A DNA stretch of 64,000 nt from Mesorhizobium sp. M8A.F.Ca.ET.218.01.1.1 (lineage in GTDB: Bacteria > Pseudomonadota > Alphaproteobacteria > Rhizobiales > Rhizobiaceae): the NCBI RefSeq assembly GCF_004791165.1, contig NZ_SRUZ01000007.1, positions 248,001-312,000 on the forward strand, in the 5' to 3' direction. The notes beneath the pieces are model-generated. The model searched no databases and had not been told where the DNA came from. It saw nothing but the letters and a program-made list of their open reading frames with translations. Numbering within the stretch: position 1 is the stretch's first letter; every line of letters begins with the position of its first letter. Both the position numbers and the translations under genes were made by a program. Shown here in pieces: positions 42,733-51,156 of the stretch.

Positions 42733-43559
42733 CCAGCATCCCGGCCGGCCGCCTCATCCGCTTCGCGCTGCTTTCGCTCGGCGCGCTGATGATCCTTGCC
42801 CCCTATATCTTCATGATCTCGACGGCGGGCAAGACGCAGAGCGACATCTTCACCTCGTCGCTGTCGCTCATCCCCGAGCATTTCAACTTCGCCGAGAATT
42901 TCGCCAAGGCGTTTGCCAAGGTGCCGATGGCAACGCTGCTGTGGAACGGCGTCATCGTGTGCGGCCTGATCTTCTTCTTTCAGGTGCTGGTCGCCATCCC
43001 TTGCGCCTACGCCATGGCCAAGCTGAAATTCCGCGCGGCGCGATTGATGATGGTGCTGGTCATGCTCGGCCTGCTGGTGCCGATCCACGCCACGGCGCTG
43101 CCGCTCTATGTCGCCTTCGACCGGATGTCGCTGTTGAACAGCTACACATCGCTGGTGGCGCCTTTCACCATTTCGGTGTTCGCGATCTTCATGTTCCTGC
43201 AGTTCTTCCGCGCCATGCCCGACGATCTCATCCACGCGGCGCGGCTCGACGGCATGTCCGAACTGGGCATTGTCGCGCGCGTCATCGTCCCCAACGCCTG
43301 GCCGGCCGTCACCGCCTTCGCGATCTTCTCTGTGGTCGCGCACTGGAACGACCTTTACTGGCCGCTGATCGTCGTCAGCAAGCAGGCCTACGCCACGCCG
43401 CCGCTCGGCCTGATGTATTTCCGCGCCGCGGAGGCGGGCGACGACTACGGCGCACTGATGGCCGCAACGCTGATCATCACCCTCCCACTCGTCGTCGCCT
43501 TCCTGTTCGCACAGAAGCGCTTCGTCGAAGGCATCACCATGACCGGTCTCAAAGGCTGA
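42729..43559 (+). CDS. CUT1 ABC permease, UgpE-like
   Basis: The 276-residue permease has six TM segments and the EAA loop PDDLIHAARLDGMSELGIVARVIVPNAWPAV. It overlaps the UgpA-like gene by four bases. Its N-terminus (FALLSLGALMILAPYIFMIST) is typical of MalG/UgpE subunits. Confidence 0.9.
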   Translation: MTSIPAGRLIRFALLSLGALMILAPYIFMISTAGKTQSDIFTSSLSLIPEHFNFAENFAKAFAKVPMATLLWNGVIVCGLIFFFQVLVAIPCAYAMAKLKFRAARLMMVLVMLGLLVPIHATALPLYVAFDRMSLLNSYTSLVAPFTISVFAIFMFLQFFRAMPDDLIHAARLDGMSELGIVARVIVPNAWPAVTAFAIFSVVAHWNDLYWPLIVVSKQAYATPPLGLMYFRAAEAGDDYGALMAATLIITLPLVVAFLFAQKRFVEGITMTGLKG

Positions 43560-43585
43560 CCGGGTCGAACCAGGAGCACGAGCAC

Positions 43586-44851
43586 ATGAAGCAACTTCCC
43601 AGGATTCTTGCAGCGGCGGCGGTCTCGCTGACATTCGCCCTTCCGGCCTATGCCGACACGACGCTGACGGTTCATTATCCGATGCCCGGCTTCTTCAAGA
43701 ACGTGATGGACACGATCTCGAAGAAGTTCATGGCAGAAAACCCCGACATCAAGATCCAGTTCGCCAGCCCGTCCGCCACCTATGAGGAAGGCATCCAGAC
43801 CATCCTTCGCCAGGCCGGCACCGACGAGATGCCCGACATCACCTTCATCGGCCTCAATCGCCTGCGCATGCTGAACGAGCGCGACGTTGCCGTCGATCTT
43901 GGCCCGCTGGTCAAGAAGGAAGGCAACATGGCGGAACTCGGTTTCTCCGACACGATCCTGAAGCTGGCGCAAGTCAACGGCAAGCAGATCGGCCTCGCCT
44001 TCGCCACCTCGAACCCGATCATGTATTACAATGCCGACCTAGTGAAGGCCGCCGGCGGCGATCCGGACAACCCGCCCAAGACCTGGGACGAGGTCATCGC
44101 GCTCGGCGGCAAGATCAAGGCGCTCGGCAATGGCGTCGACGGCATCGACTTCCGTTGGCAGGGCGACGACTGGATGTTCTCGGCGCTGCTGTTCGGCGCT
44201 GGCGGCAAGATGCTGAACGAGGACGAAAGCAAGGTCGCCTTCAATGGGCCGGAAGGCGAGAAGGCCGTCGAGATCCTGGAGCGGATGGTGAAGGAGGGCG
44301 GCATGCCGGTCTTCACCAAGCCGGCTGGCGAGCAAGCGTTCGCGGCCGGCAAGGTCGGCTTCGAATTCCAGACCACCGGCGCCCTGGTCAACACGATCAA
44401 GAATGTCGGCGACAAGTTCACGCTGCGCACGGCCAAGATCCCGCTGATCGATCCGATCAACGGCCATCTGCCGACCGGCGGCAACGCCGTGGTCATCCTG
44501 ACCAAGGACGCGGCCAAGCAGGACGCCGCCTGGAAGTTCGCGAAGTTCGCCGCTGGTCCTTATGGCGCGTCGGTCGTCGTGCCCGGCACGGGCTATGTCC
44601 CCAACAACGAACTGGCGGCGAAATCGCCGGAATATCTCGGCGATTTCTACAAGAAGAACCCGCTGTTCCAGGCTGGTCTGAGCCAAATGCCGCTGATGGT
44701 TCCGTGGTATGCTTTCCCCGGCACCAACGGTGTGAAGGTGACACAGACCATCGTCGACAATCTGTCGCGGATCGTCGACCAGTCGGCAACGCCCAAGGAG
44801 GCGCTCGGCGACGCTGCAAGCGACGTCGAAGGCATGCTGCCCACGCAATAA
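43586..44851 (+). CDS. CUT1 periplasmic binding protein, UgpB-like
   Basis: The 421-residue protein has a Sec leader (LAAAAVSLTFALPAYAD) and the SBP family 1 core: LTVHYPMPGFFKNVMDTISKKF, PDITFIGLNRLRMLNERDVAVDL, PPKTWDEVIALGGKIKALG and LPTGGNAVVILTKD. UgpB-like proteins bind glycerol-3-phosphate or glycerophosphodiesters, which fits the phosphodiesterase at the operon head. AGGAGCACGAGC precedes ATG 43586. Confidence 0.88.
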   Translation: MKQLPRILAAAAVSLTFALPAYADTTLTVHYPMPGFFKNVMDTISKKFMAENPDIKIQFASPSATYEEGIQTILRQAGTDEMPDITFIGLNRLRMLNERDVAVDLGPLVKKEGNMAELGFSDTILKLAQVNGKQIGLAFATSNPIMYYNADLVKAAGGDPDNPPKTWDEVIALGGKIKALGNGVDGIDFRWQGDDWMFSALLFGAGGKMLNEDESKVAFNGPEGEKAVEILERMVKEGGMPVFTKPAGEQAFAAGKVGFEFQTTGALVNTIKNVGDKFTLRTAKIPLIDPINGHLPTGGNAVVILTKDAAKQDAAWKFAKFAAGPYGASVVVPGTGYVPNNELAAKSPEYLGDFYKKNPLFQAGLSQMPLMVPWYAFPGTNGVKVTQTIVDNLSRIVDQSATPKEALGDAASDVEGMLPTQ

Positions 44852-44865
44852 GGAAGCACGGCGGC

Positions 44866-45024
44866 TCTTCCTTCCCCCCTTGTGGGAGAAGGTGGCCTCG
44901 CGAAGCGAGGTCGGATGAGGGGTGCTCCAGGGAACGCCAACGTCTCACTCCGCTGGAACACCCCTCATCCGTCTCGGCGCTGCGCGCCGATCCACCTTCT
45001 CCCACAAGAAGGGGAGAAGGAAGA
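44866..45024. repeat. Large palindromic intergenic repeat, family B
   Basis: Arms TCTTCCTTCCCCCCTTGTGG... (44866 on) and ...CCACAAGAAGGGGAGAAGGA (ending 45024) are reverse complements with inner blocks GGATGAGGGGTG / CACCCCTCATCC. It lies between convergent operons and probably works as a bidirectional terminator. Confidence 0.8.
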
Positions 45025-45032
45025 CCGCTGCG

Positions 45033-45920
45033 TTAAACCGGCCGATACACCCGCTCCGCCGTATTCCAGAAGATATCCGCCTCGGCGGCCGGACCGTGCT
45101 TCGCCACCGCATCGCGGTGCGCCTTGATCAGTTCGGCGTGGGTGGTCCACAGCTTTTCGATCGGGAAGTTCGAGCCGAACATCAGGTGATCGGCTCCGAG
45201 AATGTCGATCGCATTGTCGACGATATAGGCGATCAGCGCCGGGTCGTTGCGGTGGACGAAAGTGCCGAGACCGGAGAGCTTGGCATAGAAATTGGGCGCA
45301 GCCGACAGCGTGCGCAGGCCGGCCTTCCAGGCCTCGGTGGTTTCCGTGTCCATGCCGGTCAGCATGCCGGCATGGGTGAGGATGAATTTGGTTTGCGGAT
45401 TCTCGCCGACCAGCGCCAGCCCGTCCTTCATCTGGGCGGGGAAGAGCTGCAGGTCGAAGGACAGGTCGTAATCTTTCAGCCGCGCGACATTGGCGCGCAC
45501 TCTCGGGTCGATCACCTGGTCGGCCGAGGCGGCGAAGCGGAAGGCCGGCGTCTCGTGCCAGTGCAGCTGCATGCGCACGCCGCGCAGCAGCGGATATTTT
45601 TTCAAGCGGTCGATCTGAGACCTGACATCGTCGACCGTCATGTCGGCATAGCCGACGATGGCGTGCGGCCAGCCGGTTTCATCTGCCGTTTTCTGCAGGA
45701 AGGCGACTTCCTTTTCGAAATCCTCCTTGGCCCAGTTGGTCTGGACATAGACCGCTTTTTCTACGCCGGAACCCTGCTGGTCGGCGAGAAACTCCCCGAT
45801 CGGATAATCGCGGCGGATCGGCTCGTAAGGGCCGAAGATGCGCGGCACCATCGGCCCGACCAGCCAGGGCTGGTCCTGCTGGCGCCAGATGTGGAAATGC
45901 GCGTCGATGGCTTTTTGCAT
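45033..45920 (-). CDS. Amidohydrolase-2 family hydrolase/lactonase
   Basis: The 295-residue TIM-barrel protein carries DAHFHIWR (HxH), VQTNWAKEDFEKEV, GVRMQLHWHETP, ILTHAGM and FGSNFPIEKLW, the usual order for amidohydrolase-2 lactonases and decarboxylases. ATG 45920 (GTG 45923 is adjacent) overlaps the stop of the VWA gene, so it ends the Mo-hydroxylase operon. It may open a ring or lactone formed after hydroxylation. Confidence 0.87.
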   Translation of the reverse strand: MQKAIDAHFHIWRQQDQPWLVGPMVPRIFGPYEPIRRDYPIGEFLADQQGSGVEKAVYVQTNWAKEDFEKEVAFLQKTADETGWPHAIVGYADMTVDDVRSQIDRLKKYPLLRGVRMQLHWHETPAFRFAASADQVIDPRVRANVARLKDYDLSFDLQLFPAQMKDGLALVGENPQTKFILTHAGMLTGMDTETTEAWKAGLRTLSAAPNFYAKLSGLGTFVHRNDPALIAYIVDNAIDILGADHLMFGSNFPIEKLWTTHAELIKAHRDAVAKHGPAAEADIFWNTAERVYRPV

Positions 45921-47056
45921 CACGATACCCTCTTCCAGATTGCCGCCGCCACGGGCGCGGGGCGGGCAAGCGACAGGATGAAATCGGTGAGACCGGCAAG
46001 TGACGAGCCGTCGACCAGATCGTCAAGCACTGGCAGGATGGCACTGAGCGCGGCGGTCTCCGGCCGGAAGCGCGGGTCGCCGGCCAAAGGGGTCGCCAGC
46101 GACAGCCGGAAGGCGCGGGCGCTCAGCCGGCGCATCGCCGTTTCCAGCTCGGCATGATCGCCGCGCTCCAGCGCGTCGGACAGGATGACGACGGCCGCAC
46201 CGCGCGCGAAGGAGGAGAAACGCGGCACGGAGAGGAAGGCAAGCAGCGTCGGCCCCATGCGGGTGCCTCCGTCCCAGTCGTCGACCTGGGCGGCCGCGCG
46301 CGCCAGCGCTTGGTCCCGGTCGCGGACGCGCAACGCCGTGGTGATGCGGGTCAGACGCGTGCCGAAGGTGAATATTTCTGCCCGGTCAGCACCCTGCACG
46401 GCGGCATGCGCCAGCTTGAGATAGTCCGCTGTGTGCAACTTCATCGAGCCTGAAACGTCGATGAGGATCAGCAGCTTGCGCGGCACGGTCTGGCGGCGGC
46501 GCAGCAGCGGCGAGGGGACATCGCCATCGGCGCTGACGATTTCCCTGAGCGAGCGGCGCAGGTCGAGCTTGCCGCGTGAATGGGTGCGCACGGTGCGAAA
46601 CGAGCGACGCGCGGGGAGCGCGGATGACAGTTGGCGGCGAAAGGCGGTCAGCCTGTCGTCGTCGCGCTGGAAGTCGCGGGTGCTCAACTGCTCCAGCGCC
46701 GAGGACAGTTCGCCGCCTTCCTGTTGCCGCTCGGCTTCGATCCGTTCGTCGTCGGCGCCGCCATCATCCTTGATGCGGGTCTCGTCGTCGGCGTCGCCTT
46801 CGACAACGGCTGATGTGTTGCCGTAGAAATGGCTTTGGAAATGCGCCTCGAATTCGTCGCGGCGATCCGGCGGCGGCGCCAACGTGGCAAGGGCCGCCTC
46901 GCGGATATCGGCCATCGAGCGGGGGCCAAGCAAGGTTATCGCCTGCATGAAGCCGGAGGCTTGTTCGGGGGCAATGGCGAAACCGTACTGGCGCAGCAGT
47001 CGGGCGAAGCCGAGGAAGGGTGCCGAGGCCGGAGGTAGGCTACGGTCGCGCGGCAT
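45920..47056 (-). CDS. VWA-domain protein, CoxE-like
   Basis: The 378-residue protein has an N-terminal helical region (GFARLLRQYGFAIAPEQASGFMQA), an acidic centre (GDADDETRIKDDGGADDERIEAE), and a C-terminal VWA domain with the MIDAS motif DVSGSM, TFGTRLTRIT and ILSDALERGD. CoxE acts with the AAA+ CoxD in maturing the Mo/Cu site of CO dehydrogenase-type enzymes. ATG 47056 was chosen; the frame extends upstream into a palindromic repeat and any longer start would be spurious. It is separated from the AAA+ gene by that repeat. Confidence 0.87.
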   Translation of the reverse strand: MPRDRSLPPASAPFLGFARLLRQYGFAIAPEQASGFMQAITLLGPRSMADIREAALATLAPPPDRRDEFEAHFQSHFYGNTSAVVEGDADDETRIKDDGGADDERIEAERQQEGGELSSALEQLSTRDFQRDDDRLTAFRRQLSSALPARRSFRTVRTHSRGKLDLRRSLREIVSADGDVPSPLLRRRQTVPRKLLILIDVSGSMKLHTADYLKLAHAAVQGADRAEIFTFGTRLTRITTALRVRDRDQALARAAAQVDDWDGGTRMGPTLLAFLSVPRFSSFARGAAVVILSDALERGDHAELETAMRRLSARAFRLSLATPLAGDPRFRPETAALSAILPVLDDLVDGSSLAGLTDFILSLARPAPVAAAIWKRVS

Positions 47057-47087
47057 GGCAGAAATATTCCGACCGTTGCGTTCCTTC

Positions 47088-47247
47088 GCGCCCCCCTCTG
47101 TCCTGCCGGACATCTCCCCCACGAGGGGGGAGATCGGATGTCATCCCGGCTTTCGCCAATCTCCAACGTAGCAGGATTGAGCGAAGCGCCGAGGTTGCTA
47201 ATCTCCCCCCTTGTGGGGGAGATGTCCGACAGGACAGAGGGGGGCGC
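47088..47247. repeat. Large palindromic intergenic repeat, family A copy 2
   Basis: Arms 47088-47134 and 47201-47247 match the copy at 4314-4475 (CCCCTCTGTCCTGCCGGACA with CACGAGGGGGGAGAT). It lies between the VWA and AAA+ genes inside the operon and may affect read-through. The central parts of the two copies differ. Confidence 0.85.
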
Positions 47248-47290
47248 TGTCCCGCCGACGTTAGAGACAGAGGCTCGTTGACTCCCCGCA

Positions 47291-48172
47291 TCACGCCAGC
47301 GCCTCCTCGACGATACGGCCAAGCTCCGGCGCGATGTAGGACAGGTCTTCCTCGTCCTTGATCAGCACGCCGATGGCGCGGCGGAAGGCTTCCGGCCAGG
47401 GGCTACCGCCTTTTTCAAGAATGGTCGCGGCATTGGCCCATTCGACCGCCTCGGCGATGCCGGGTGGCTTGGCGAGCGGCCGGGCGCGGATGGTCTGTAC
47501 AGCCGCCGCCACGGCGCGAGCAGTGGCCTGCGCCACATCGCCGGCGCGCAGCATGATGATGGCGGCCTCGCGTTCGGCGTCGGGATAGCCGATCCAGTGA
47601 TAGACGCAGCGGCGGCGCAGCGCTTCGGCAAGTTCGCGGGTGCGGTTCGAGGTCAGCACGACGATCGGCTGTGCCTCGGCACGGATGGTGCCGCGCTCGG
47701 GAATGCTGATCTGGAAGTCGGAGAGGAACTCCAGCAGCAGCGCTTCGAATTCATGGTCCGAACGATCGATCTCATCGACCAGCAGCACACGCTGCTGCGG
47801 CGCCTTCAGTACTTGCAACAGCGGACGGGCGATGAGGAAACGGTCGTCATAGATGTCGATCTCGTGCTCGCCGGCATCGCGGATGGCGAGCAACTGGCGC
47901 TGATAATTCCATTCGTAGAGCGCGTGCGCGGCGTCGATGCCTTCGTAGCATTGCAGCCGCACCAGATCGCGCCCGAGCAGCGCGGCGATCGCCTTGGCCG
48001 CTTCCGTCTTGCCGACGCCCGGCGCGCCTTCGAGCAGCAGCGGCTTGCCGAGCCGGATAGCAAGAAAGATGGCGGTGGCGAGGCTTTCGTCGGCCAGATA
48101 GCGCGAGGCGGCGAGATGCTGTGCCACCGCCTCCGGCGAGGTCGCGACAGTCTCGGTGTTCACCTCGGGCAT
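47291..48172 (-). CDS. MoxR-family AAA+ ATPase, CoxD-like
   Basis: The 293-residue AAA+ protein has Walker A GAPGVGKTE, Walker B VLLVDEIDRSD, sensor VLTSNRTRELAEALRRRC and a lid domain. MoxR proteins work with VWA partners in cofactor insertion or complex assembly. ATG 48172 is preferred; a GTG at 48181 lies next to the stop of the preceding Mo-subunit gene. Position after the Mo-subunit genes and before the VWA gene matches coxD. Confidence 0.9.
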   Translation of the reverse strand: MPEVNTETVATSPEAVAQHLAASRYLADESLATAIFLAIRLGKPLLLEGAPGVGKTEAAKAIAALLGRDLVRLQCYEGIDAAHALYEWNYQRQLLAIRDAGEHEIDIYDDRFLIARPLLQVLKAPQQRVLLVDEIDRSDHEFEALLLEFLSDFQISIPERGTIRAEAQPIVVLTSNRTRELAEALRRRCVYHWIGYPDAEREAAIIMLRAGDVAQATARAVAAAVQTIRARPLAKPPGIAEAVEWANAATILEKGGSPWPEAFRRAIGVLIKDEEDLSYIAPELGRIVEEALA

Positions 48173-48181
48173 TTTCGGCAC

Positions 48182-49183
48182 TCAGTTCGCTTGCGCCTTC
48201 AGCGCCCGCAAAATGCGCTCCGGCGTGATCGGCAGCGTGTCGATGCGCACGCCGACGGCGTCGAAGACGGCATTGGCGACCGCCGGTATTTGCGGGTTGG
48301 CGCACATTTCGCCCGGCCCCTTGGCGCCATATGGTCCGTCGCCGGACGGACGCTCCAGAACGATGATTTCGGTCTCGGCGAGGTCGCCGGGACCGGGCAT
48401 CAAATACTGGTTGAAATCGGTGCCGCCATGGTCGCGGTTGGGATAATAGGGCTCGGTCGTCTCGTAGAGTGCGTGGCTGATGCCCATCCAGGAGCCGCCG
48501 ACCAGCTGCTGCTCGACCATTTTCGGGTTCAGCGCGCGGCCGATCTCGAAGACGTTCTTCACGGTGAGCACGGTCACTTCGCCGGTCTCGTCGTCGACCT
48601 CGACTTCAGCGACCGTGCACGCATGCGCGTAGCAGGTCGACGGCTTCATCGCGCCGGTTTCCTTCTCCGGATAGGAGCGGGGGATCAAAAACATGCCGCG
48701 GCCGGAGATCGAGCGGCCGCGTTTGAAATGCGCCGACAGCGCGACGTCGAAGATCGAGATCGACTTTTGCGGCGCGCCCTTGACCAATATGTTGCCCTGG
48801 CCGTCGGTTTCGAGGTCCGAGGCATTCACCTCCAGCTCTTCAGCGGCCACTTCCAGCATCACCTGACGGGCCTCCTTGGCGGCCTGGATCACGGCATTGC
48901 CAGCGCGGTGGGTGCCGCGCGAGGCGAAGGTGCCCATGCAGTGCGGGCCGGTGTCGGTGTCGGCGGTGTCGACGACGACGCGGTCGGTCGGCACGCCGAT
49001 TGTCTCGGCGCAGATCTGCGCCATGATCTGCTTCATGCCCTGGCCGAGATCGACACTGGAAAGCGTCACCATGAAATTGCCGGTCGGGGTCGAATGCACC
49101 AGCGCCTGGGTCGGATCGCCGCCGAGATTCATGCCCGTGGGGTAGTTGATCGCGGCGACGCCGCGTCCACGCCGGATCGCCAT
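48182..49183 (-). CDS. Molybdenum hydroxylase large subunit, C-terminal half (separate ORF)
   Basis: The 333-residue protein is the second Mo-binding domain of xanthine-dehydrogenase-family large subunits: LSSVDLGQGMKQIMAQI, DTDTGPHCMGTFASRG and GAKGPGEMCANPQIPAVANAV, which keeps the catalytic glutamate (GE). The preceding ORF carries the first half. Its ATG follows the stop of that ORF by one base in a different frame, with AGGGAG 9 bases upstream. It may be a natural split, as in nicotinate dehydrogenase NdhL/NdhM, or the product of a frameshift. Confidence 0.85.
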   Translation of the reverse strand: MAIRRGRGVAAINYPTGMNLGGDPTQALVHSTPTGNFMVTLSSVDLGQGMKQIMAQICAETIGVPTDRVVVDTADTDTGPHCMGTFASRGTHRAGNAVIQAAKEARQVMLEVAAEELEVNASDLETDGQGNILVKGAPQKSISIFDVALSAHFKRGRSISGRGMFLIPRSYPEKETGAMKPSTCYAHACTVAEVEVDDETGEVTVLTVKNVFEIGRALNPKMVEQQLVGGSWMGISHALYETTEPYYPNRDHGGTDFNQYLMPGPGDLAETEIIVLERPSGDGPYGAKGPGEMCANPQIPAVANAVFDAVGVRIDTLPITPERILRALKAQAN

Positions 49184-49184
49184 C

Positions 49185-50552
49185 TCAGGCTCCCTTCTTG
49201 TAGGAGGACATCGCCATGTATTTCTCCGCCACCGGCCAGTTGGCGGCGCGCGCTGCTTCCTGCATGCACTCGATCAGTGCCGCGCCCTCGGTCGGCTGGC
49301 GATGCGCTTTCATGTCGCCGTCGCGATAGGCGTTGATGAAGCGGAATTCGAGCGGGTCCATGGCGATCAGCCGCGCCAGCTTGTCCATCTGCACCTCCAG
49401 CGCGAAGTCGCCGATGGTGACGCCGAAGCCGCGCATGGCCGACGACGGGGTGCGGTTGGTGTAGACGCAGTAGGTGTCGATCCAGACATTGGGAATGGTG
49501 TAGGGGCCGGGATAGTGCCCGGCGCCCTTCTGCGCGCCATAGGGCGAGTGGCGAGAGTAGGCGCCGGCATCGGTGTAGCCTGTGACTTTGCGCGCTACGA
49601 TGCGGCCGTCCTTCATGACGCCGTCCTTGATGACGACTTTTTCGGCCGCGCGCGGCGAGGAGATCTGCATCTCCTCCTCCCGGCTGTAGATAAAACAGAC
49701 CGGTCGCCCGGTTAATTTTGCGCCGAGGATGGCGATCGGCTCGACGATGACATCGACCTTGCCGCCAAAGCCGCCGCCGACGGTGCCGCCGACGAAATGC
49801 AGCTTCGAGCCCGGCATCTGCAGGATGATCGAAGTGTTGTCGAGGGTGAAGAACATCGCCTGGGTGTTGGTGTAGCAGGTGAAGCGATCATTGCCTTCGG
49901 GCGCCACCACGCAGCCGGTGGTCTCGGTCGGCGCGTGCTCGATGGGTGACGACTGATAGCTTTGCTCCAGCACGTGATCGGCCTCGGCAAAGCCCGCCTC
50001 GACATCGCCGAAGCGCACCTTGCGGCACTCGCCGCTGTCATAGAGGTAATAATTCTGGCCGTGATATTCGTTGACGATGGGCGCGCCGGGCTTCAGTGCT
50101 TCCTCCATGTCGAACACCGCTGGCAGCACTTCGTAGTCGACCTTGACCTTGGCGGCGGCTTCCTGGGCGGCCCGCTCGGTTTCGGCCAGCACCGCCACCA
50201 CGGCCTCGCCCTTCCAGCGCACCTTGCCGTCGGCCAGCACCGTCTCATCCTCGGGTCCGATCTGGATCAAGATCAGGATGGTGTAGACATTGTGCGGCAC
50301 GTCCTTGGCCGTCAGCACCTTGACGACGCCCGGATGCTTTTCGGCCTCGGAGGTGTCGATCGAGCGGATGCGGGCATGGTGGTGCGGGCTGCGCACCATC
50401 TTCAGATGCAGCATGCCGGGGAAGTTACGGTCGGCGAAAAAGGTGGTCTTGCCGGTGACGTGGCCGGGCGAATCCGAGCGTGGCCGGGCCTGGCCGATCT
50501 CGTGCAGATCGTCCTTGCGGACATCGGCGAAGTAGCTCTTGCGCAGTTCCAT
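49185..50552 (-). CDS. Molybdenum hydroxylase large subunit, N-terminal half (separate ORF)
   Basis: The 455-residue protein contains the Ald_Xan_dh_C domain and first Mo-binding domain: PGHVTGKTTFFADRNFPGM, GEAVVAVLAETERAAQEAA, VGGGFGGKVDV and the substrate-loop segment SSAMRGFGV. That loop resembles xanthine/nicotinate-type enzymes, not the AYxCSFR loop of form I CO dehydrogenase. The sequence ends SSYKKGA. Together with the next ORF it gives about 788 residues, the normal full-length size. It follows the 2Fe-2S gene by 12 bases. Confidence 0.87.
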   Translation of the reverse strand: MELRKSYFADVRKDDLHEIGQARPRSDSPGHVTGKTTFFADRNFPGMLHLKMVRSPHHHARIRSIDTSEAEKHPGVVKVLTAKDVPHNVYTILILIQIGPEDETVLADGKVRWKGEAVVAVLAETERAAQEAAAKVKVDYEVLPAVFDMEEALKPGAPIVNEYHGQNYYLYDSGECRKVRFGDVEAGFAEADHVLEQSYQSSPIEHAPTETTGCVVAPEGNDRFTCYTNTQAMFFTLDNTSIILQMPGSKLHFVGGTVGGGFGGKVDVIVEPIAILGAKLTGRPVCFIYSREEEMQISSPRAAEKVVIKDGVMKDGRIVARKVTGYTDAGAYSRHSPYGAQKGAGHYPGPYTIPNVWIDTYCVYTNRTPSSAMRGFGVTIGDFALEVQMDKLARLIAMDPLEFRFINAYRDGDMKAHRQPTEGAALIECMQEAARAANWPVAEKYMAMSSYKKGA

Positions 50553-50564
50553 TCTTTTGGTCCC

Positions 50565-51047
50565 TCAGGCCGCGTTCTGCGAGTTGGCGCGGGCGGCGGT
50601 GAGCACCGCCTGGATGATCGGCTCGTAACCGGTGCAGCGGCAGATGTTCCCGGACAGCGCTTCGACGACCTCGTCGCGGCTGGGGTTGGGCGTGTGGTCG
50701 AGCAGCACCTTGGCGGCCATGATCATGCCCGGCGTGCAGAAGCCGCATTGGCTGGCGAAAGTGTCGAGGAAGGCGCGCTGCAGCGGGTGCAACACGCCGC
50801 CTTCGGCAAGGCCCGATGTGGTGGTGATCGTTGCGCCGTTGCAGGTTTCGGCCAGCGTCAGGCAGGAGAGCCTCAACTCACCGTCGACGATGACGGAGCA
50901 GGCACCGCACGTGCCTTGGTGGCAGCCGCCCTTCGGCGAGGTGTCGCCGATCTTGTCGCGCAAGGCGTTGAGCAGCGTGGTGCCGCCGTCTACGAATTCG
51001 GCCTTTTCAGAGCCATTGAGCGTGAATTGAACCGGGACCTTTGCCAT
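50565..51047 (-). CDS. Molybdenum hydroxylase [2Fe-2S] small subunit
   Basis: The 160-residue subunit has the plant-type cluster ligands GGCHQGTCGACSV...LSCLTLA and the second cluster CGFCTPGMIM...NICRCTGYEPI. Start ATG 51047 (MAKVPVQF) has GAGGAAG upstream; longer starts lie in the intergenic gap. It is the usual electron-transfer subunit. Confidence 0.93.
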   Translation of the reverse strand: MAKVPVQFTLNGSEKAEFVDGGTTLLNALRDKIGDTSPKGGCHQGTCGACSVIVDGELRLSCLTLAETCNGATITTTSGLAEGGVLHPLQRAFLDTFASQCGFCTPGMIMAAKVLLDHTPNPSRDEVVEALSGNICRCTGYEPIIQAVLTAARANSQNAA

Positions 51048-51156
51048 TCTTCCTCCTTGCGCGCCTGCCCCGCAGGGCAAGCGCGCGCCCCCCGACGTGT
51101 TCATTTTTGTGCTTGTCGTTCTCCCAGAACCGCTTCACACTTTTGGGCGACAAGCA

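Noticed and set aside
45920..47122. Longer start for the VWA gene at 47122
   Set aside because: The extra residues are encoded by the palindromic repeat, so the extension is spurious.
47597..49336. A 579-residue plus-strand frame
   Set aside because: It is antisense to the CoxD-like and Mo-subunit genes, which have clear motifs.
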